Shown: positions 25,841-35,819, counted from the stretch's first letter. The stretch: DNA of 64,000 bases from Tenacibaculum jejuense (GCF_900198195.1 NZ_LT899436.1:3191001-3255000); one strand, 5' to 3'. A program made the numbers and translations. Notes: a model not told the origin generated them from the sequence alone.

Positions 25841-27499
25841 TTATAATGATGAAAAAGGTATGTATCGTAAATTTAAAACTTCTGCCAAACGTTTTGCTCT
25901 ACCTAATTTCACAAAACCATTTTCTGTATCTACGATGGTGGTATTTGATAATTTAGACAAATACATTTTGTAATTTTTCACCGCAAAATCAAATGGATTT
26001 TCGTGTCCTGCATTAATCTTTCCATCTGTTAACACAAATAGTTGTACGGTTTTAATATTTATTGATTTCAACAACTCAAATACTTTTGAAAAAGCACTTC
26101 CTAAGTTTGTTTTCCCTCCTGCTCTTAATTGATAACTGACTTCATGTATTCGCTTACTATCTGTAGTAAAATATTGTAAAATTTTTGCTGATGAATTTTC
26201 TAAAACTACAATAGCATATTCTATCTTTTTTGCTGGATAAGAAACTATTGTTTTTTGAACAATTCCTTTAATATACCCTAATTGCTTATCAACTGCCATA
26301 GAAGCACTGGTGTCTAATAAAAAAACAATTTTAGCTGATGCTTTTTCAGTAATTTGTTGATATATCTTAGTAAACTTCTGTGTTACAATATAATTTTTAA
26401 TTGTTTTTACTAAAGCTATACGATCTGCTTCTTTAGCTATATATGGACTCTTTATGAGTTCATTATTTGTTGGTAGTGCTACTACTTTTTTTTTTGAGGC
26501 TTGAGGAATAGAAAATTGCAATCCGTTTTTAATCTGTTCTGGAAGTTGAAACGAATTTGATCCTTGTTGAGGTTCTGTATTTTCTTTCTTCTCTTCTTCT
26601 TTTGAATTTTGCTCAGTTGAATTCTCTTTTTCCTTTGGCGGAGTAAAATCACTACTCCTATGTGCTAAAACAAAAGGTGCTATTTTATATAACATTGCTT
26701 CTGTAGTTTCGCTTTCTCCTAATAAAGCGGCATAAGCTCTAGTAGTTTTTAACAAAAGTATATCTGCTCTTAATCCTTCTACATTGGCTTCAACAGTTAA
26801 TTTAGCAGCTTCATTTTGTACTTTTTCTGATAATACTACATCTACTAATTTATTTTTTGCTGAAAGAACTTCTGCTTTTAATGCTGATTCTTCTTCTTTT
26901 AGTCTTTTATAAAACTCAGTAGTATTCGTATCAAAATTTAAACGTTGTAATGCTATTTTTTTTCGAAGCGTAATATCTTTTGGTGTTGAAATAGCAACAC
27001 TTAATCCGAATCTATCTTTTAGTTGTGGACGTAGTTCTCCTTCTTCAGGATTCATAGTACCAACTAAACAAAATCTGCTGTCTAACCATTCAGAAATTCC
27101 TTCTCTTTCTAAATGATATCCTCCAGATGCAGCAGCATCTAATAACACATCCATTAAATAGTCATTCAACAAGTTGATTTCATCTATATATAAAAATCCT
27201 TGATGTGATTTTGCTAATAAACCTTTATCTACAATAGTTTTTTTCTGATTAATAAGTGCTTCTAAATTTACACTTCCTAATACACGGTCTTCAGTTGCGC
27301 CAATAGGTAAGTTTACAAACGGAAAATCTTCCCCCATTAATTGACTTAATGCTCTAACTGTAGTTGTTTTTCCAGTTCCTTTATCTCCAGTAGCTAAAAC
27401 TCCTCCAATAGTTGGATCTATTAGATTCAGCAGCAAGCATAATTTAAAATCATCTTGACCGACAATAGCAGTAAATGGAAAATTAATTTTGTTTTGCAT
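25841..27499 (-). CDS. ChlI-ChlD-type chelatase AAA+/VWA subunit
   Basis: A 552-residue fusion of a Mg-chelatase I-like AAA+ ATPase and a D-like von Willebrand A domain. The N-terminal part has Walker A GDKGTGKTT, Walker B LYIDEINLL, and the ChlI insert FCLVGTMNPEEGELRP. A Glu/Ser/Pro-rich linker (about 285-325) leads to the VWA domain (about 385-552) with MIDAS DTSAS and the TDGKIN loop. It would supply the motor for CobN in cobalt insertion. It starts 1 base after the permease gene and ends 2 bases before cbiA, so it is firmly in the operon. Confidence 0.9.
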   Translation of the reverse strand: MQNKINFPFTAIVGQDDFKLCLLLNLIDPTIGGVLATGDKGTGKTTTVRALSQLMGEDFPFVNLPIGATEDRVLGSVNLEALINQKKTIVDKGLLAKSHQGFLYIDEINLLNDYLMDVLLDAAASGGYHLEREGISEWLDSRFCLVGTMNPEEGELRPQLKDRFGLSVAISTPKDITLRKKIALQRLNFDTNTTEFYKRLKEEESALKAEVLSAKNKLVDVVLSEKVQNEAAKLTVEANVEGLRADILLLKTTRAYAALLGESETTEAMLYKIAPFVLAHRSSDFTPPKEKENSTEQNSKEEEKKENTEPQQGSNSFQLPEQIKNGLQFSIPQASKKKVVALPTNNELIKSPYIAKEADRIALVKTIKNYIVTQKFTKIYQQITEKASAKIVFLLDTSASMAVDKQLGYIKGIVQKTIVSYPAKKIEYAIVVLENSSAKILQYFTTDSKRIHEVSYQLRAGGKTNLGSAFSKVFELLKSINIKTVQLFVLTDGKINAGHENPFDFAVKNYKMYLSKLSNTTIVDTENGFVKLGRAKRLAEVLNLRYIPFSSL

Positions 27500-27500
27500 A

Positions 27501-28214
27501 CTAACCTAATAAAGTTTTATACATCCAAATACCTCCAATTATTATTGATATAATTCCTATTGATGCATTTAACCATTTGAAAATTGACATGTTACGCTCT
27601 ATAAATCTACTCATTGTAAAAATAAGTACATAACTATAAGCAGCCATAGCAAAAATAACTCCCAAAGATTCTATAACTAAAATCCAAATAGCTTCTGTTA
27701 TTGTGCTTGCACTAATTACCAAAGCAGATGTTAGTGCTCCACCTGTTCCTGCTAAACCATGTAACATACCAATCCAAAAGGATCTATTTATTGGATTCAT
27801 TGCTATTTCCTCTCCTGATTTCCCATGCAAGTGAATCATATTATTCGGATCATGTTCGTGTTCTTCAATCTTTTTATGATCCGACATCATATCTTTTAAT
27901 TTATGATTTCTTCTAATTGCTGTAATTCCTAACCAAATCATAATTGGTCCAACTGCTATTTCAGCAAAATATGAGATGTCTTCGATAAACGATAATAATA
28001 CCGATCTGAATAACAATGCTATTCCTCCGAAAAGCAATAAAGTAACAGAATGCCCAAAAGCCCATTGTGAAGCTGTAAAAACAGTTTTAAAAGTTACTTT
28101 TTTCTTATTGATTGCGTTTTCCGCTGCTAATACTGAAACTGCAGAAACATGATCGGGTTCAAAAGAATGTAAAACTCCTGCAATTAATGGTCGTGTAAAG
28201 TTTAAAAAACTCAT
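27501..28214 (-). CDS. Ni2+/Co2+ permease-like membrane protein
   Basis: A 237-residue protein with about six hydrophobic helices and the transition-metal signature HSFEPDHVSAVS (HX4DH) in the first helix, as in the NicO/HupE/UreH-like nickel-cobalt permeases. A His/Glu-rich loop (EEHEHDPNNMIHLH, about residues 117-130) could collect metal. Placed between cbiD (4-base overlap) and chlID, it most likely imports cobalt for the chelatases. Nickel or a combined specificity cannot be excluded. Confidence 0.8.
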   Translation of the reverse strand: MSFLNFTRPLIAGVLHSFEPDHVSAVSVLAAENAINKKKVTFKTVFTASQWAFGHSVTLLLFGGIALLFRSVLLSFIEDISYFAEIAVGPIMIWLGITAIRRNHKLKDMMSDHKKIEEHEHDPNNMIHLHGKSGEEIAMNPINRSFWIGMLHGLAGTGGALTSALVISASTITEAIWILVIESLGVIFAMAAYSYVLIFTMSRFIERNMSIFKWLNASIGIISIIIGGIWMYKTLLG

Positions 28215-29311
28215 ACTTTTTTATAGGATATAATTTGGTTGTTGTTGTTTATTAAATATAAATTCAATATCACATTTGGTGCTATTTTATAACAATGCTC
28301 GTAACATTTTTGAAGTAACATTTGATAAAAAGGTTCTTCTGCATCAAAAGTAAAGATTTCTTGTAACCTACCTGCCATATTTAATGCTAAAACCTTACTT
28401 GAAATTTCTTCATTATAACCAGAATCTAATGCTAGTTTGTAAATAAAATTTTTATCCCAAGTTGTTTTGTTACTGTGTGTGTTTGTATGGCCTTTAGCTA
28501 ACTTAGATGCTTTACCTAGCATGATTCCCATGTTCACAACTTTTATAGCTTTCTCTTTGTGAATTTTCTCAAAAGTTTCTTGAATCCAATTTCCATAATG
28601 AATACAAGCTACTTCAGGAAAATCAGGAAAAGTACTTCGAAGTGCTTTTTCGCTTCTTGCTCCAGAATTAATTAGTAATCGAGTTTCATTATTCGCCAAG
28701 GCAACATCTATTCCTTGTTGAATACTTGCTATATATGATGCGGCTGAAAACGGAGTTACAATACCAGAAGTTCCTAAAATAGAAATCCCATGTAAAATTC
28801 CTAAACGGCTATTTAAAGTTCTCTTCGCTAGCTTTTCTCCGTCTTTTACAGAAATTTCAATAGTGACTCCTTTATCCGTAAGATTATAATCTGATAACAT
28901 TTTATGACAAACTGTAGTCATCATTTTTCTAGGAACAGGATTAATTGCTGGTTCTCCAACAGCAATTTCTAATCCAGGTAAAGTTACCAAACCAACACCT
29001 TCTCCCCTTTTAAAAATAATTTCCTTTGTTGTATTGAATGAAACTGTAGTTGTAATTTCTGCTAAATGTGTAACATCAGGATCGTCACCTGCATCTTTAA
29101 TGGTTGTGATTGCGCTCTTATCTTCAGAAATGATAGCATCTTTTAAGTAAAATGTTGCAGTTTCTCCTACAGGAAGCATTACTGAAACTTTTTCCTGTTT
29201 CTTTTGAGAGATTAAACCTAATAAAGCTCCTTTTACACAAGCTGTAGCACAAGCTCCTGTTGTATATCCTTTACGAAGAGGTTTATCGGGTATTTCTTGT
29301 AAATCACTCAA
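28211..29311 (-). CDS. cbiD: cobalt-precorrin-5B C1-methyltransferase CbiD
   Basis: A 366-residue CbiD. The signature RKGYTTGACATACVKGAL lies near the N-terminus (residues 13-30), with GEGVGLVTLPGLEIAVGEPAINPVPR-type core and a GTSGIVTPFS motif. It methylates C1 during the cobalt-early ring contraction pathway. It overlaps cbiJ by 8 bases and the permease gene by 4. Its presence, with CbiG and without CobF/CobG, marks the pathway as the cobalt-early (anaerobic) type. The length is normal. Confidence 0.93.
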   Translation of the reverse strand: MSDLQEIPDKPLRKGYTTGACATACVKGALLGLISQKKQEKVSVMLPVGETATFYLKDAIISEDKSAITTIKDAGDDPDVTHLAEITTTVSFNTTKEIIFKRGEGVGLVTLPGLEIAVGEPAINPVPRKMMTTVCHKMLSDYNLTDKGVTIEISVKDGEKLAKRTLNSRLGILHGISILGTSGIVTPFSAASYIASIQQGIDVALANNETRLLINSGARSEKALRSTFPDFPEVACIHYGNWIQETFEKIHKEKAIKVVNMGIMLGKASKLAKGHTNTHSNKTTWDKNFIYKLALDSGYNEEISSKVLALNMAGRLQEIFTFDAEEPFYQMLLQKCYEHCYKIAPNVILNLYLINNNNQIISYKKV

Positions 29312-30047
29312 TATATACTATAATCTTTTGATGTAATTCTTCAATAGAATTCGTACAAAGATACCTATTTGACAACAAAGGCTTTTTTAAAATAACTATT
29401 GGAATTTGAGTTTCTAGTGCGGCTGAAATTTTTTGATCTAGCTTTCCATTAACTCCGCTTTCCTTAGTAAAAATAGCTTTCGGAGCTAACTCTTTGTATA
29501 ACAAAATCTCTTCTTTTACATGTTGAGGATAACCATATAACAACTGTTCTGATGGAAAATTGGCTTGTTCTGCAATAGCTCGTGAACTATCTCTGTCTAA
29601 AATTCGAAACCAAGTTGTATTCGATTTCCAATATGAAGTTAATTTATGTATAGTTTGCACTCCTGAAAGTGCCAATAAAGAATCATATTTTTTCTGTTGA
29701 AAAACAGCTATTGCTTCTTCAATAGAGCTTACATAAGTTACCAATTCATGATTGATTCTTTTTGTAAATTCTCGTTCAAATCGAATTATCGGAATTGTTA
29801 TTTCAATAGCAGCAACAGTTTGGTGTAAAACTTCAGCAAAAGGATGCGAAGCATTAACAATACATTTGACTTTATTTGTAATACAAAATTGTTCTAATTC
29901 ATGCTTTGTTAATGCTCCGTATATTGGAATTCCTTTACCTTGAAATGATACTTCAGTTTTGGTTGAATAGTAATACGGAATGTGAGTTTCATCTAAAAAT
30001 GATGCTACTTGCTTACCTTCTGTTGTTCCTCCAAAAACTAGTATCAT
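29304..30047 (-). CDS. cbiJ: (cobalt-)precorrin-6A reductase
   Basis: A 247-residue reductase of the CbiJ/CobK family that reduces the C18-C19 bond of (cobalt-)precorrin-6A with NAD(P)H. Motifs: ILVFGGTTEGKQVA at the N-terminus, NASHPFAEVLH, GVQTIHKL, and ITKESG-type IFTKESG near the C-terminus. It sits 6 bases after the CbiG-CobM gene and overlaps cbiD by 8. The length is normal. Confidence 0.9.
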   Translation of the reverse strand: MILVFGGTTEGKQVASFLDETHIPYYYSTKTEVSFQGKGIPIYGALTKHELEQFCITNKVKCIVNASHPFAEVLHQTVAAIEITIPIIRFEREFTKRINHELVTYVSSIEEAIAVFQQKKYDSLLALSGVQTIHKLTSYWKSNTTWFRILDRDSSRAIAEQANFPSEQLLYGYPQHVKEEILLYKELAPKAIFTKESGVNGKLDQKISAALETQIPIVILKKPLLSNRYLCTNSIEELHQKIIVYIE

Positions 30048-30053
30048 ATTAAA

Positions 30054-31904
30054 TTACTTTACTAATTTTTCCTTTTTTCTAAAGATATGATGCCATTTAT
30101 CATCATATAACCATGAACGATTTTTTCTTGCACCAACTGCCTCTCCAACAACTATTAAAACTGTTCTTGTTAATTTATTTTCTTTAATGATTTGTGTTAA
30201 TTCTGTAAGCTTTCCAGTCCACACTTGCTCATCTTTCCAGCTTACTCTATATAGAACAGCTAAAGGAGTTTCTGGTGGATAATGTTCTAGTAATTCTCCT
30301 TGAACTTTCTTTGCAATTCCTACACTTAGAAAAATACACATTGTCGCACGTAATTTTGCCATATCAGCAATATTCTCATGCTCTGGAGTTGGTGTATTTC
30401 CTTCGCCTCTTGTTAAAATTATAGTTTGCGCTACTTCTGGAATGGTAAATTCTGATTTTAAATATGCTGCTGCTGCTTGGAATGAAGAAATTCCAGGAAC
30501 GATATAATAATCGTATCCTTTAGCGTCAAAAATTGTCATTTGTTCTTGAACCGCTCCATATATTGAAGGATCTCCTGAATGTAAACGAACAATTTTCTTT
30601 CCTTGTGCATAATAATCATCTATAATATCGATTTGCTCTTCTAAAGTCATAGAAGCAGAATTACGAACTAACGCTCCTTCTTTAGCCATATGAGTTAACT
30701 CTTCTGGAACTAAACTACCTGCATATAAAATACAATCTGCAACCTCTAAAATAGCACGACCTTTTAAGGTTAATAAATCAGGATCTCCAGAACCAGCTCC
30801 AACAATTGCTATACTTGGTTTTCTAGCAAAATCAGAAACTAAACTAATTGCATAGGTGAATTTTTTACCAGAATCAGTATTTACTTTTGTTTTCTCTACC
30901 AACCATTCACTTTCATTTGCGATTAACGCTGATGAAGCTTCAGAAACACCATAAACTCCTACTTTTTTCTTTACTACTTCTGATGGATTTGCTACATCGA
31001 TACTATTGAGTTCATCTCCATTATAGGTAATTAATGGAATGTCTAATTTAGCAACGATGTCTAAATAAGCTTGTTCTTCAGCTTTAATATCAGCAGAACC
31101 AATAGCCATTACACTTTCAATTGCCACTTGTTGTTTTTGTAGCTCTTCACATAATATTTTCTCGAATAATTCTGGTTCAATATCCTTTGAACAACCGCTT
31201 CCTAATGCAATACATTTAGGATGAAAAGCTAACGTTGGTAAATCTAATTGAATTAACTCATATCCAACATATAGTAAAGCTTCATGTTTTTCTGTAACTA
31301 CAGCATCTAAACTGTAATAAATAGTCACAAAATCCGGACAGGTTTTTTCTAAAAATTCAGTTCCTTTATCTTTTACTTTTAAAACTAAAGCAATCGGTTT
31401 TCTATTAACAAATAGAGAAATAATAACATTTAGTTCGGTATTACATTTCTGAGCCCAACCGTATTGTTCTGCTAACATATCCAAACTCCACAAATCTTGT
31501 AAATCGCTAGAGGTAGAAACAACAGAAGTCGCTTGTAAAATTCTACTGATTTGCGCTGTTAGTTCATTCGCTTTACCTATATGTCCGCTTAACACAGACT
31601 GTGCAAACTTCCCTTGGTCATCAATATTCACTACAGCAGGATCTGTTTTTTTATCTTCAATTACACTTGCTATACTTCGCACACAAATACCTAAAGCTCC
31701 AATAAAAAGCCAAGCATCGTATTTCTGAAATGAAGCTTCCATTAACTCTTTAACAGAATCGATCTGTTTTATATCTTTTGTTTCTTCAACTTCTCTTGTT
31801 GTAAAAACTTTACTTCTGTAAAACTCATTTTGCAATGTTTTAGCAATTTCTAATCCGTTATCTGTAAAACTGATTATTGCTACTTTTAAAACTTGTTCTG
31901 CCAT
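30054..31904 (-). CDS. CbiG-CobM(CbiF) fusion
   Basis: A 616-residue bifunctional enzyme. Residues 1-350 are CbiG (cobalt-precorrin-5A hydrolase): GALGICVRSIA, LSGHIGKANELT, and a C-terminal GSGCSKDIEPELFEK region. Residues about 363-616 are precorrin-4 C11-methyltransferase CobM/CbiF: IAIVGAGSGDPDLLTLKG, LHSGDPSIYGA, and VPGISSFQAAAA. It performs two neighbouring steps around ring opening and acetaldehyde release. CbiG again places the route in the cobalt-early type. It is spaced 4 bases from cbiET. Confidence 0.92.
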   Translation of the reverse strand: MAEQVLKVAIISFTDNGLEIAKTLQNEFYRSKVFTTREVEETKDIKQIDSVKELMEASFQKYDAWLFIGALGICVRSIASVIEDKKTDPAVVNIDDQGKFAQSVLSGHIGKANELTAQISRILQATSVVSTSSDLQDLWSLDMLAEQYGWAQKCNTELNVIISLFVNRKPIALVLKVKDKGTEFLEKTCPDFVTIYYSLDAVVTEKHEALLYVGYELIQLDLPTLAFHPKCIALGSGCSKDIEPELFEKILCEELQKQQVAIESVMAIGSADIKAEEQAYLDIVAKLDIPLITYNGDELNSIDVANPSEVVKKKVGVYGVSEASSALIANESEWLVEKTKVNTDSGKKFTYAISLVSDFARKPSIAIVGAGSGDPDLLTLKGRAILEVADCILYAGSLVPEELTHMAKEGALVRNSASMTLEEQIDIIDDYYAQGKKIVRLHSGDPSIYGAVQEQMTIFDAKGYDYYIVPGISSFQAAAAYLKSEFTIPEVAQTIILTRGEGNTPTPEHENIADMAKLRATMCIFLSVGIAKKVQGELLEHYPPETPLAVLYRVSWKDEQVWTGKLTELTQIIKENKLTRTVLIVVGEAVGARKNRSWLYDDKWHHIFRKKEKLVK

Positions 31905-31908
31905 ATTC

Positions 31909-33099
31909 TTATTTCCCTTCTATTTTCACTGCTTTCAATAAGCAGATAGGATTATGTAAATCTAAGGTTAAATTTATCTCTTCTGTTAATTTCCAACCTA
32001 AGTTTTTACAGCTTTCTATAAATGATAGTCTACTAGTTTCTTTTACTGTATTCATCACAATAATAGCATTGGAAGTTATCACTTTATTTACTTTCATGAG
32101 TAACTCTTCTAATCTACCTCCATGCCCACCTATAAAAACTGTATCTGGTTGATTATATGTTTCTATATCTTCTTCAAAAAAATCACCTATAATTTCTTGA
32201 ATTCCTGGAACTCCAAATGTTTTTTGATTCTGATATAGTATTTCTTCGCATTCTTCTCTTTTTTCAAAAGCTACAACTTCTAAATTAGGATTCTTCAATT
32301 TTGCTTCAATTGCAATTGATCCCGTACAGAATCCGATATCCCAAAATACTTTTGCATTTAATATTTCTAGTAGATGTAAGGTAGTTAAACGAATTGGCAT
32401 TTTAGTAATCATTTTGGGTCTACCAGGTAATCCTTTAAAATTTCCATCTTGAATTCCAAAATGTTGTTTTCTTTTCTCTATTCTGTGTAATAAAACACAG
32501 TTGAGTTTATGATATTCGTAACCTAAAGCTTCTGATAATGTTAAGGTTTGAACTTTTTCATGTTCACCTTCTAAATCTTCTCCGATACTTATTTTATAAT
32601 TTGTAAATCCATATTGAAGTAATCTTTCCGCAATTGCTTTCGGATTTTTATCCGCATCCGTTAATACACCAATTAAACTTTTTTGTTGTATTAATGCTGC
32701 ATCTAATGCTTTCCATGTTCTACCGTGAACACTAACTGCTATTAACTCATTACTGTTGGTATTTGTTTTATTGGCTAGCAATTGAATTGAACTAAAGTAA
32801 GGCTCAGTATGGATTACAGCATTTGGATATTTATTCTGAAGTGTGTTTGAAAAACCATAAAATAACGGATTTCCTGAAGCAAAAATGACAACATTGGTTT
32901 GTGCATTTTCATACTGATGAAATACTGTTGACATCGGACTTTTAATGTAAATCCATTGGTAGTCTTTGGGAAGTACATCTTTAACCAATTCTAAATGGCG
33001 TTTACCTCCACTAAAAACTGTCGTATTTCTAATTAACTCGTTTTGTTCATTAGAAAAAACAGGTTTCGAATTCCCTATGCCAATTACATGAAATATCAT
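31909..33099 (-). CDS. cobL: precorrin-6Y C5,15-methyltransferase CbiET (CobL)
   Basis: A 396-residue fusion. The CbiE half (1 to about 200) has HVIGIGNSKP and VIFASGNPLFYG. The CbiT half (about 215-396) is a class I SAM methyltransferase and decarboxylase with FWDIGFCTGSIAIEA as the SAM loop and TVFIGGHGGRLEELL. It methylates C5 and C15 and decarboxylates the acetate at C12. It overlaps bluB by 4 bases. Confidence 0.92.
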   Translation of the reverse strand: MIFHVIGIGNSKPVFSNEQNELIRNTTVFSGGKRHLELVKDVLPKDYQWIYIKSPMSTVFHQYENAQTNVVIFASGNPLFYGFSNTLQNKYPNAVIHTEPYFSSIQLLANKTNTNSNELIAVSVHGRTWKALDAALIQQKSLIGVLTDADKNPKAIAERLLQYGFTNYKISIGEDLEGEHEKVQTLTLSEALGYEYHKLNCVLLHRIEKRKQHFGIQDGNFKGLPGRPKMITKMPIRLTTLHLLEILNAKVFWDIGFCTGSIAIEAKLKNPNLEVVAFEKREECEEILYQNQKTFGVPGIQEIIGDFFEEDIETYNQPDTVFIGGHGGRLEELLMKVNKVITSNAIIVMNTVKETSRLSFIESCKNLGWKLTEEINLTLDLHNPICLLKAVKIEGK

Positions 33100-33752
33100 T
33101 TATATTTTTCTTGAATTACAACTTCATGCTGAAGTTTTTTATAATCCCACTTTTTAATTTCTAATTCAGGTTTATTATAGAACTTATCTGTATAACCGAA
33201 ACACAAATATCCAATTAATTGATTTTCTTTAGGAGCATTTAAAATACCTTTCACCTTTTCAGGATCTAAAATACTTACCCAACCCATGCCAATGTTTAGG
33301 GATCTTGCCATTAACCACATATTTTGGATCGCACAAACTACGCTGTATTTCCCCATATTAGGCATACTTGTTTGTCCTAATACAGGTTCTTTTTTAGGCT
33401 TGTAAAACACCGCAATATTCAATGGAGACTCGGTAATTCCTTCTAACTTTAATCGAATATATTTTTGTCGCTTTTCATCTGAAAACTGAGCTATTGCTTT
33501 TTCATTTTCTTCTTGAAATGAACCACGTATCGCTTCTTTAGTTTTTTCATCATAAATAATAACAAATTCCCAAGGTTGTGAAAATCCGACTGATGGTGCC
33601 GCTAAAGCTGCTTGCAATATCCTATCCACATCCTCTTCTACAACAGGATCTTTCTTAAAATGATTTCCTCTTACATCTCTACGATGCAATAAGATTTCTT
33701 CTAGAATCTGTTGCTCTTCTTCATTAAAAAAACGTTGTATTTCGTTTTCCAT
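33096..33752 (-). CDS. bluB: 5,6-dimethylbenzimidazole synthase BluB
   Basis: A 218-residue nitroreductase-like flavoenzyme of the BluB family, which fragments FMNH2 with O2 to make the lower ligand DMB. Marks: HRRDVRGNHF near residue 26 (flavin-binding basic motif), AAPSVGFSQPWEF, and MARSLNIGMGWVSIL. It is placed inside the corrin operon, which supports BluB over a general nitroreductase. Its oxygen need indicates that the organism makes true B12 under oxic conditions although the ring genes are of the anaerobic type. Confidence 0.9.
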   Translation of the reverse strand: MENEIQRFFNEEEQQILEEILLHRRDVRGNHFKKDPVVEEDVDRILQAALAAPSVGFSQPWEFVIIYDEKTKEAIRGSFQEENEKAIAQFSDEKRQKYIRLKLEGITESPLNIAVFYKPKKEPVLGQTSMPNMGKYSVVCAIQNMWLMARSLNIGMGWVSILDPEKVKGILNAPKENQLIGYLCFGYTDKFYNKPELEIKKWDYKKLQHEVVIQEKYK

Positions 33753-33754
33753 CT

Positions 33755-35122
33755 TTAGGATAATTCTAATTTAGAAACTTCATCTAAAGTAAAAGCTGCA
33801 TTTACAATAGCTGCTGCAAAATTGCTACCACCACGTCGCTCTGTAATTAGCGCAAACGAAGTCTCTTTTTGCATTTTTAAACGTTCTTTAGATTCTATCA
33901 CATTTATAAATCCTACTGGCGCTCCAACAATTCCTATTGGTTGTATTATTCCTTCATGTACTTGATCTACAATTTCAATTAAGGCTGTTGGTGCATTTCC
34001 TATGACAAATAATGCATTTGGATATTTTTCCGCAGCACGTTTTATTCCAGCTTGGGATCTAGTTAATCCTTCTTCTGCTGCTAACTTTAGTGTTTCTTCA
34101 TCGTTTAATAAACAAACAACTTCATTGTTATATTTTCCTGTAAAAGCTCTTGTAATTCCTGCTTTTACCATAGTTACATCTGTTACAATTACTCCACCAT
34201 TCTTTAAATAATCATTCCATTTTTCAATAGCTCCTTTAGAGGTTTCTATATAGTTGATATAATCGAAATCTCCCGAAGTATGAATACAACGAATTGCTGC
34301 CCATAAATGATCTTTATCTAGATTATTCTCTGGTAAATTTTCTACAATTTCTCTAAAACTTGCATCCTGAATTTCTTGTCCGGTTTCAGGTTTTCTATTT
34401 AAATATCCTCTTGGCGTAATTAAATGATCTCTATATCTAAATGTTTGACTATTCCCTATCAAAACAACACTAAACATATCTACGTCTTCTACGTTTAATT
34501 CACCTAAGGTTGTGATTTGAATGTTTTCTTCAGTTCTTCCTAATTGCTTACAAATGGCAACTGGAGTTGAAGCTTCTCTATGCTCTAAATAAATATTCTT
34601 TAAAGCTTGTAATTGCCAATATCTCTTCTTACTCCTTGGGTTATATAAACCTGTAACAAAATCTCCTTGAGCTGCTGCTTTTATTCTCTTTTCAATAGTT
34701 GTCCAAGGTGTCATTAAATCAGACAGAGAAATACAACAAAAATCATGACCTAAAATTGCTCCTAGTTTACTTCCAGCCGTTATAAACGCTGAAATACCCG
34801 GAACAGTTTCAACTGGAATTTCTAATTGTTGTTCTGCAACTTTCTGATATACTATAGAAGCCATTGCATAAATACTAGCATCTCCAGAACCAATAACGAT
34901 AACATTTTCTCCTTTCTGAGCATGTTCAATTGCTATTTCTGCTCTTTTTTCTTCTTCACTCAACTCTTTTCCAATACAAACCGCATTTGGGTCTATTAAA
35001 TGTTGAATGAATTGAAAATAGTAATGATACCCAATAATTACTGTTGCTTTTGTAATTGCTTCTGCAGCCATAGGAATCATATATTGTTGATGTCCTGGAC
35101 CTATTCCAACAACTTTAATCAT
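33755..35122 (-). CDS. CobJ-CobH fusion (C17-methyltransferase / precorrin-8X mutase)
   Basis: A 455-residue bifunctional enzyme. Residues 1 to about 240 are CobJ/CbiH: KVVGIGPGHQQYM, VIVIGSGDASIYAMAS, VPGISAFITAGS, and the GLYNPRSKKR segment. Residues about 250-455 are precorrin-8X methylmutase CobH/CbiC: AIRCIHTSGDFDY, with the migrating-methyl His region, VIVTDVTMVKAGI, and IGIVGAPVGFINVIESK. It performs the ring contraction methylation and a later rearrangement. It overlaps cobI by 8 bases. Confidence 0.92.
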   Translation of the reverse strand: MIKVVGIGPGHQQYMIPMAAEAITKATVIIGYHYYFQFIQHLIDPNAVCIGKELSEEEKRAEIAIEHAQKGENVIVIGSGDASIYAMASIVYQKVAEQQLEIPVETVPGISAFITAGSKLGAILGHDFCCISLSDLMTPWTTIEKRIKAAAQGDFVTGLYNPRSKKRYWQLQALKNIYLEHREASTPVAICKQLGRTEENIQITTLGELNVEDVDMFSVVLIGNSQTFRYRDHLITPRGYLNRKPETGQEIQDASFREIVENLPENNLDKDHLWAAIRCIHTSGDFDYINYIETSKGAIEKWNDYLKNGGVIVTDVTMVKAGITRAFTGKYNNEVVCLLNDEETLKLAAEEGLTRSQAGIKRAAEKYPNALFVIGNAPTALIEIVDQVHEGIIQPIGIVGAPVGFINVIESKERLKMQKETSFALITERRGGSNFAAAIVNAAFTLDEVSKLELS

Positions 35123-35816
35123 CTGTTTTGTTGTTTTTTATAATTAAAAGAGAGAAATACGGTATTTCTCTCTCTGAAATTTCTTGTAAGTTCGTAGTAA
35201 TATATTCTTGAGGTGTTCCTAAACGTTCACAATAGTAAAATTGCCATGATTGTGCTTTCAATTGGTCATAAAAAAGTTTCCAACTTGTTTTTACTTTCAT
35301 TAATACCAAAGTGTCTACACTATTAAAATATGTTGTGATTTCTTCAATAGTTTTTACTCTTGGCACTATGGCAATTTTATCGTTTAAAAGACTTAATGGT
35401 ATTTGATGCTTTGCTGCTCCTAAACTAAATGAATTAATTCCTGGTATTAACGAAATAGGCACATTTAACTCTTGCAAATGTTCCATGATGTAAGTGAAAG
35501 AAGCATATAAACTTAAATCTCCTTCACAAACAATAGCTACTTTCTTTCCTTTAGCAGCTAATTTCTGAATTTCAAAAGCTGTAGTTTCATAAACTCTTTT
35601 TGATTGTGATCTATTATCAGACATTTCTAAATAGAACCCTCTAAGATCTTTATCTTTTAAGTTATGATATTCTAGTAACGGATAAACGAAACTCTTTTGT
35701 ACACCTTTAAATGTTGAACCTGGATAAAATATAACATCACTTTCTTGTAAAATACGTAATGCTTTTATGGTTAACAATTCAGGATCACCTGGGCCCAAAG
35801 CCACTCCATATACCAT
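35115..35816 (-). CDS. cobI: precorrin-2 C20-methyltransferase
   Basis: A 233-residue CobI/CbiL. Tetrapyrrole methylase motifs: GVALGPGDPELLTIKALRIL at the N-terminus, VAIVCEGDLSLYASFTYI, and IPGINSFSLGAA. It methylates C20 of (cobalt-)precorrin-2, the first dedicated corrin step. It is spaced 3 bases from the adenosyltransferase gene and overlaps cobJ-cobH. The length is normal. Confidence 0.92.
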   Translation of the reverse strand: MVYGVALGPGDPELLTIKALRILQESDVIFYPGSTFKGVQKSFVYPLLEYHNLKDKDLRGFYLEMSDNRSQSKRVYETTAFEIQKLAAKGKKVAIVCEGDLSLYASFTYIMEHLQELNVPISLIPGINSFSLGAAKHQIPLSLLNDKIAIVPRVKTIEEITTYFNSVDTLVLMKVKTSWKLFYDQLKAQSWQFYYCERLGTPQEYITTNLQEISEREIPYFSLLIIKNNKTDD

Positions 35817-35819
35817 AGG

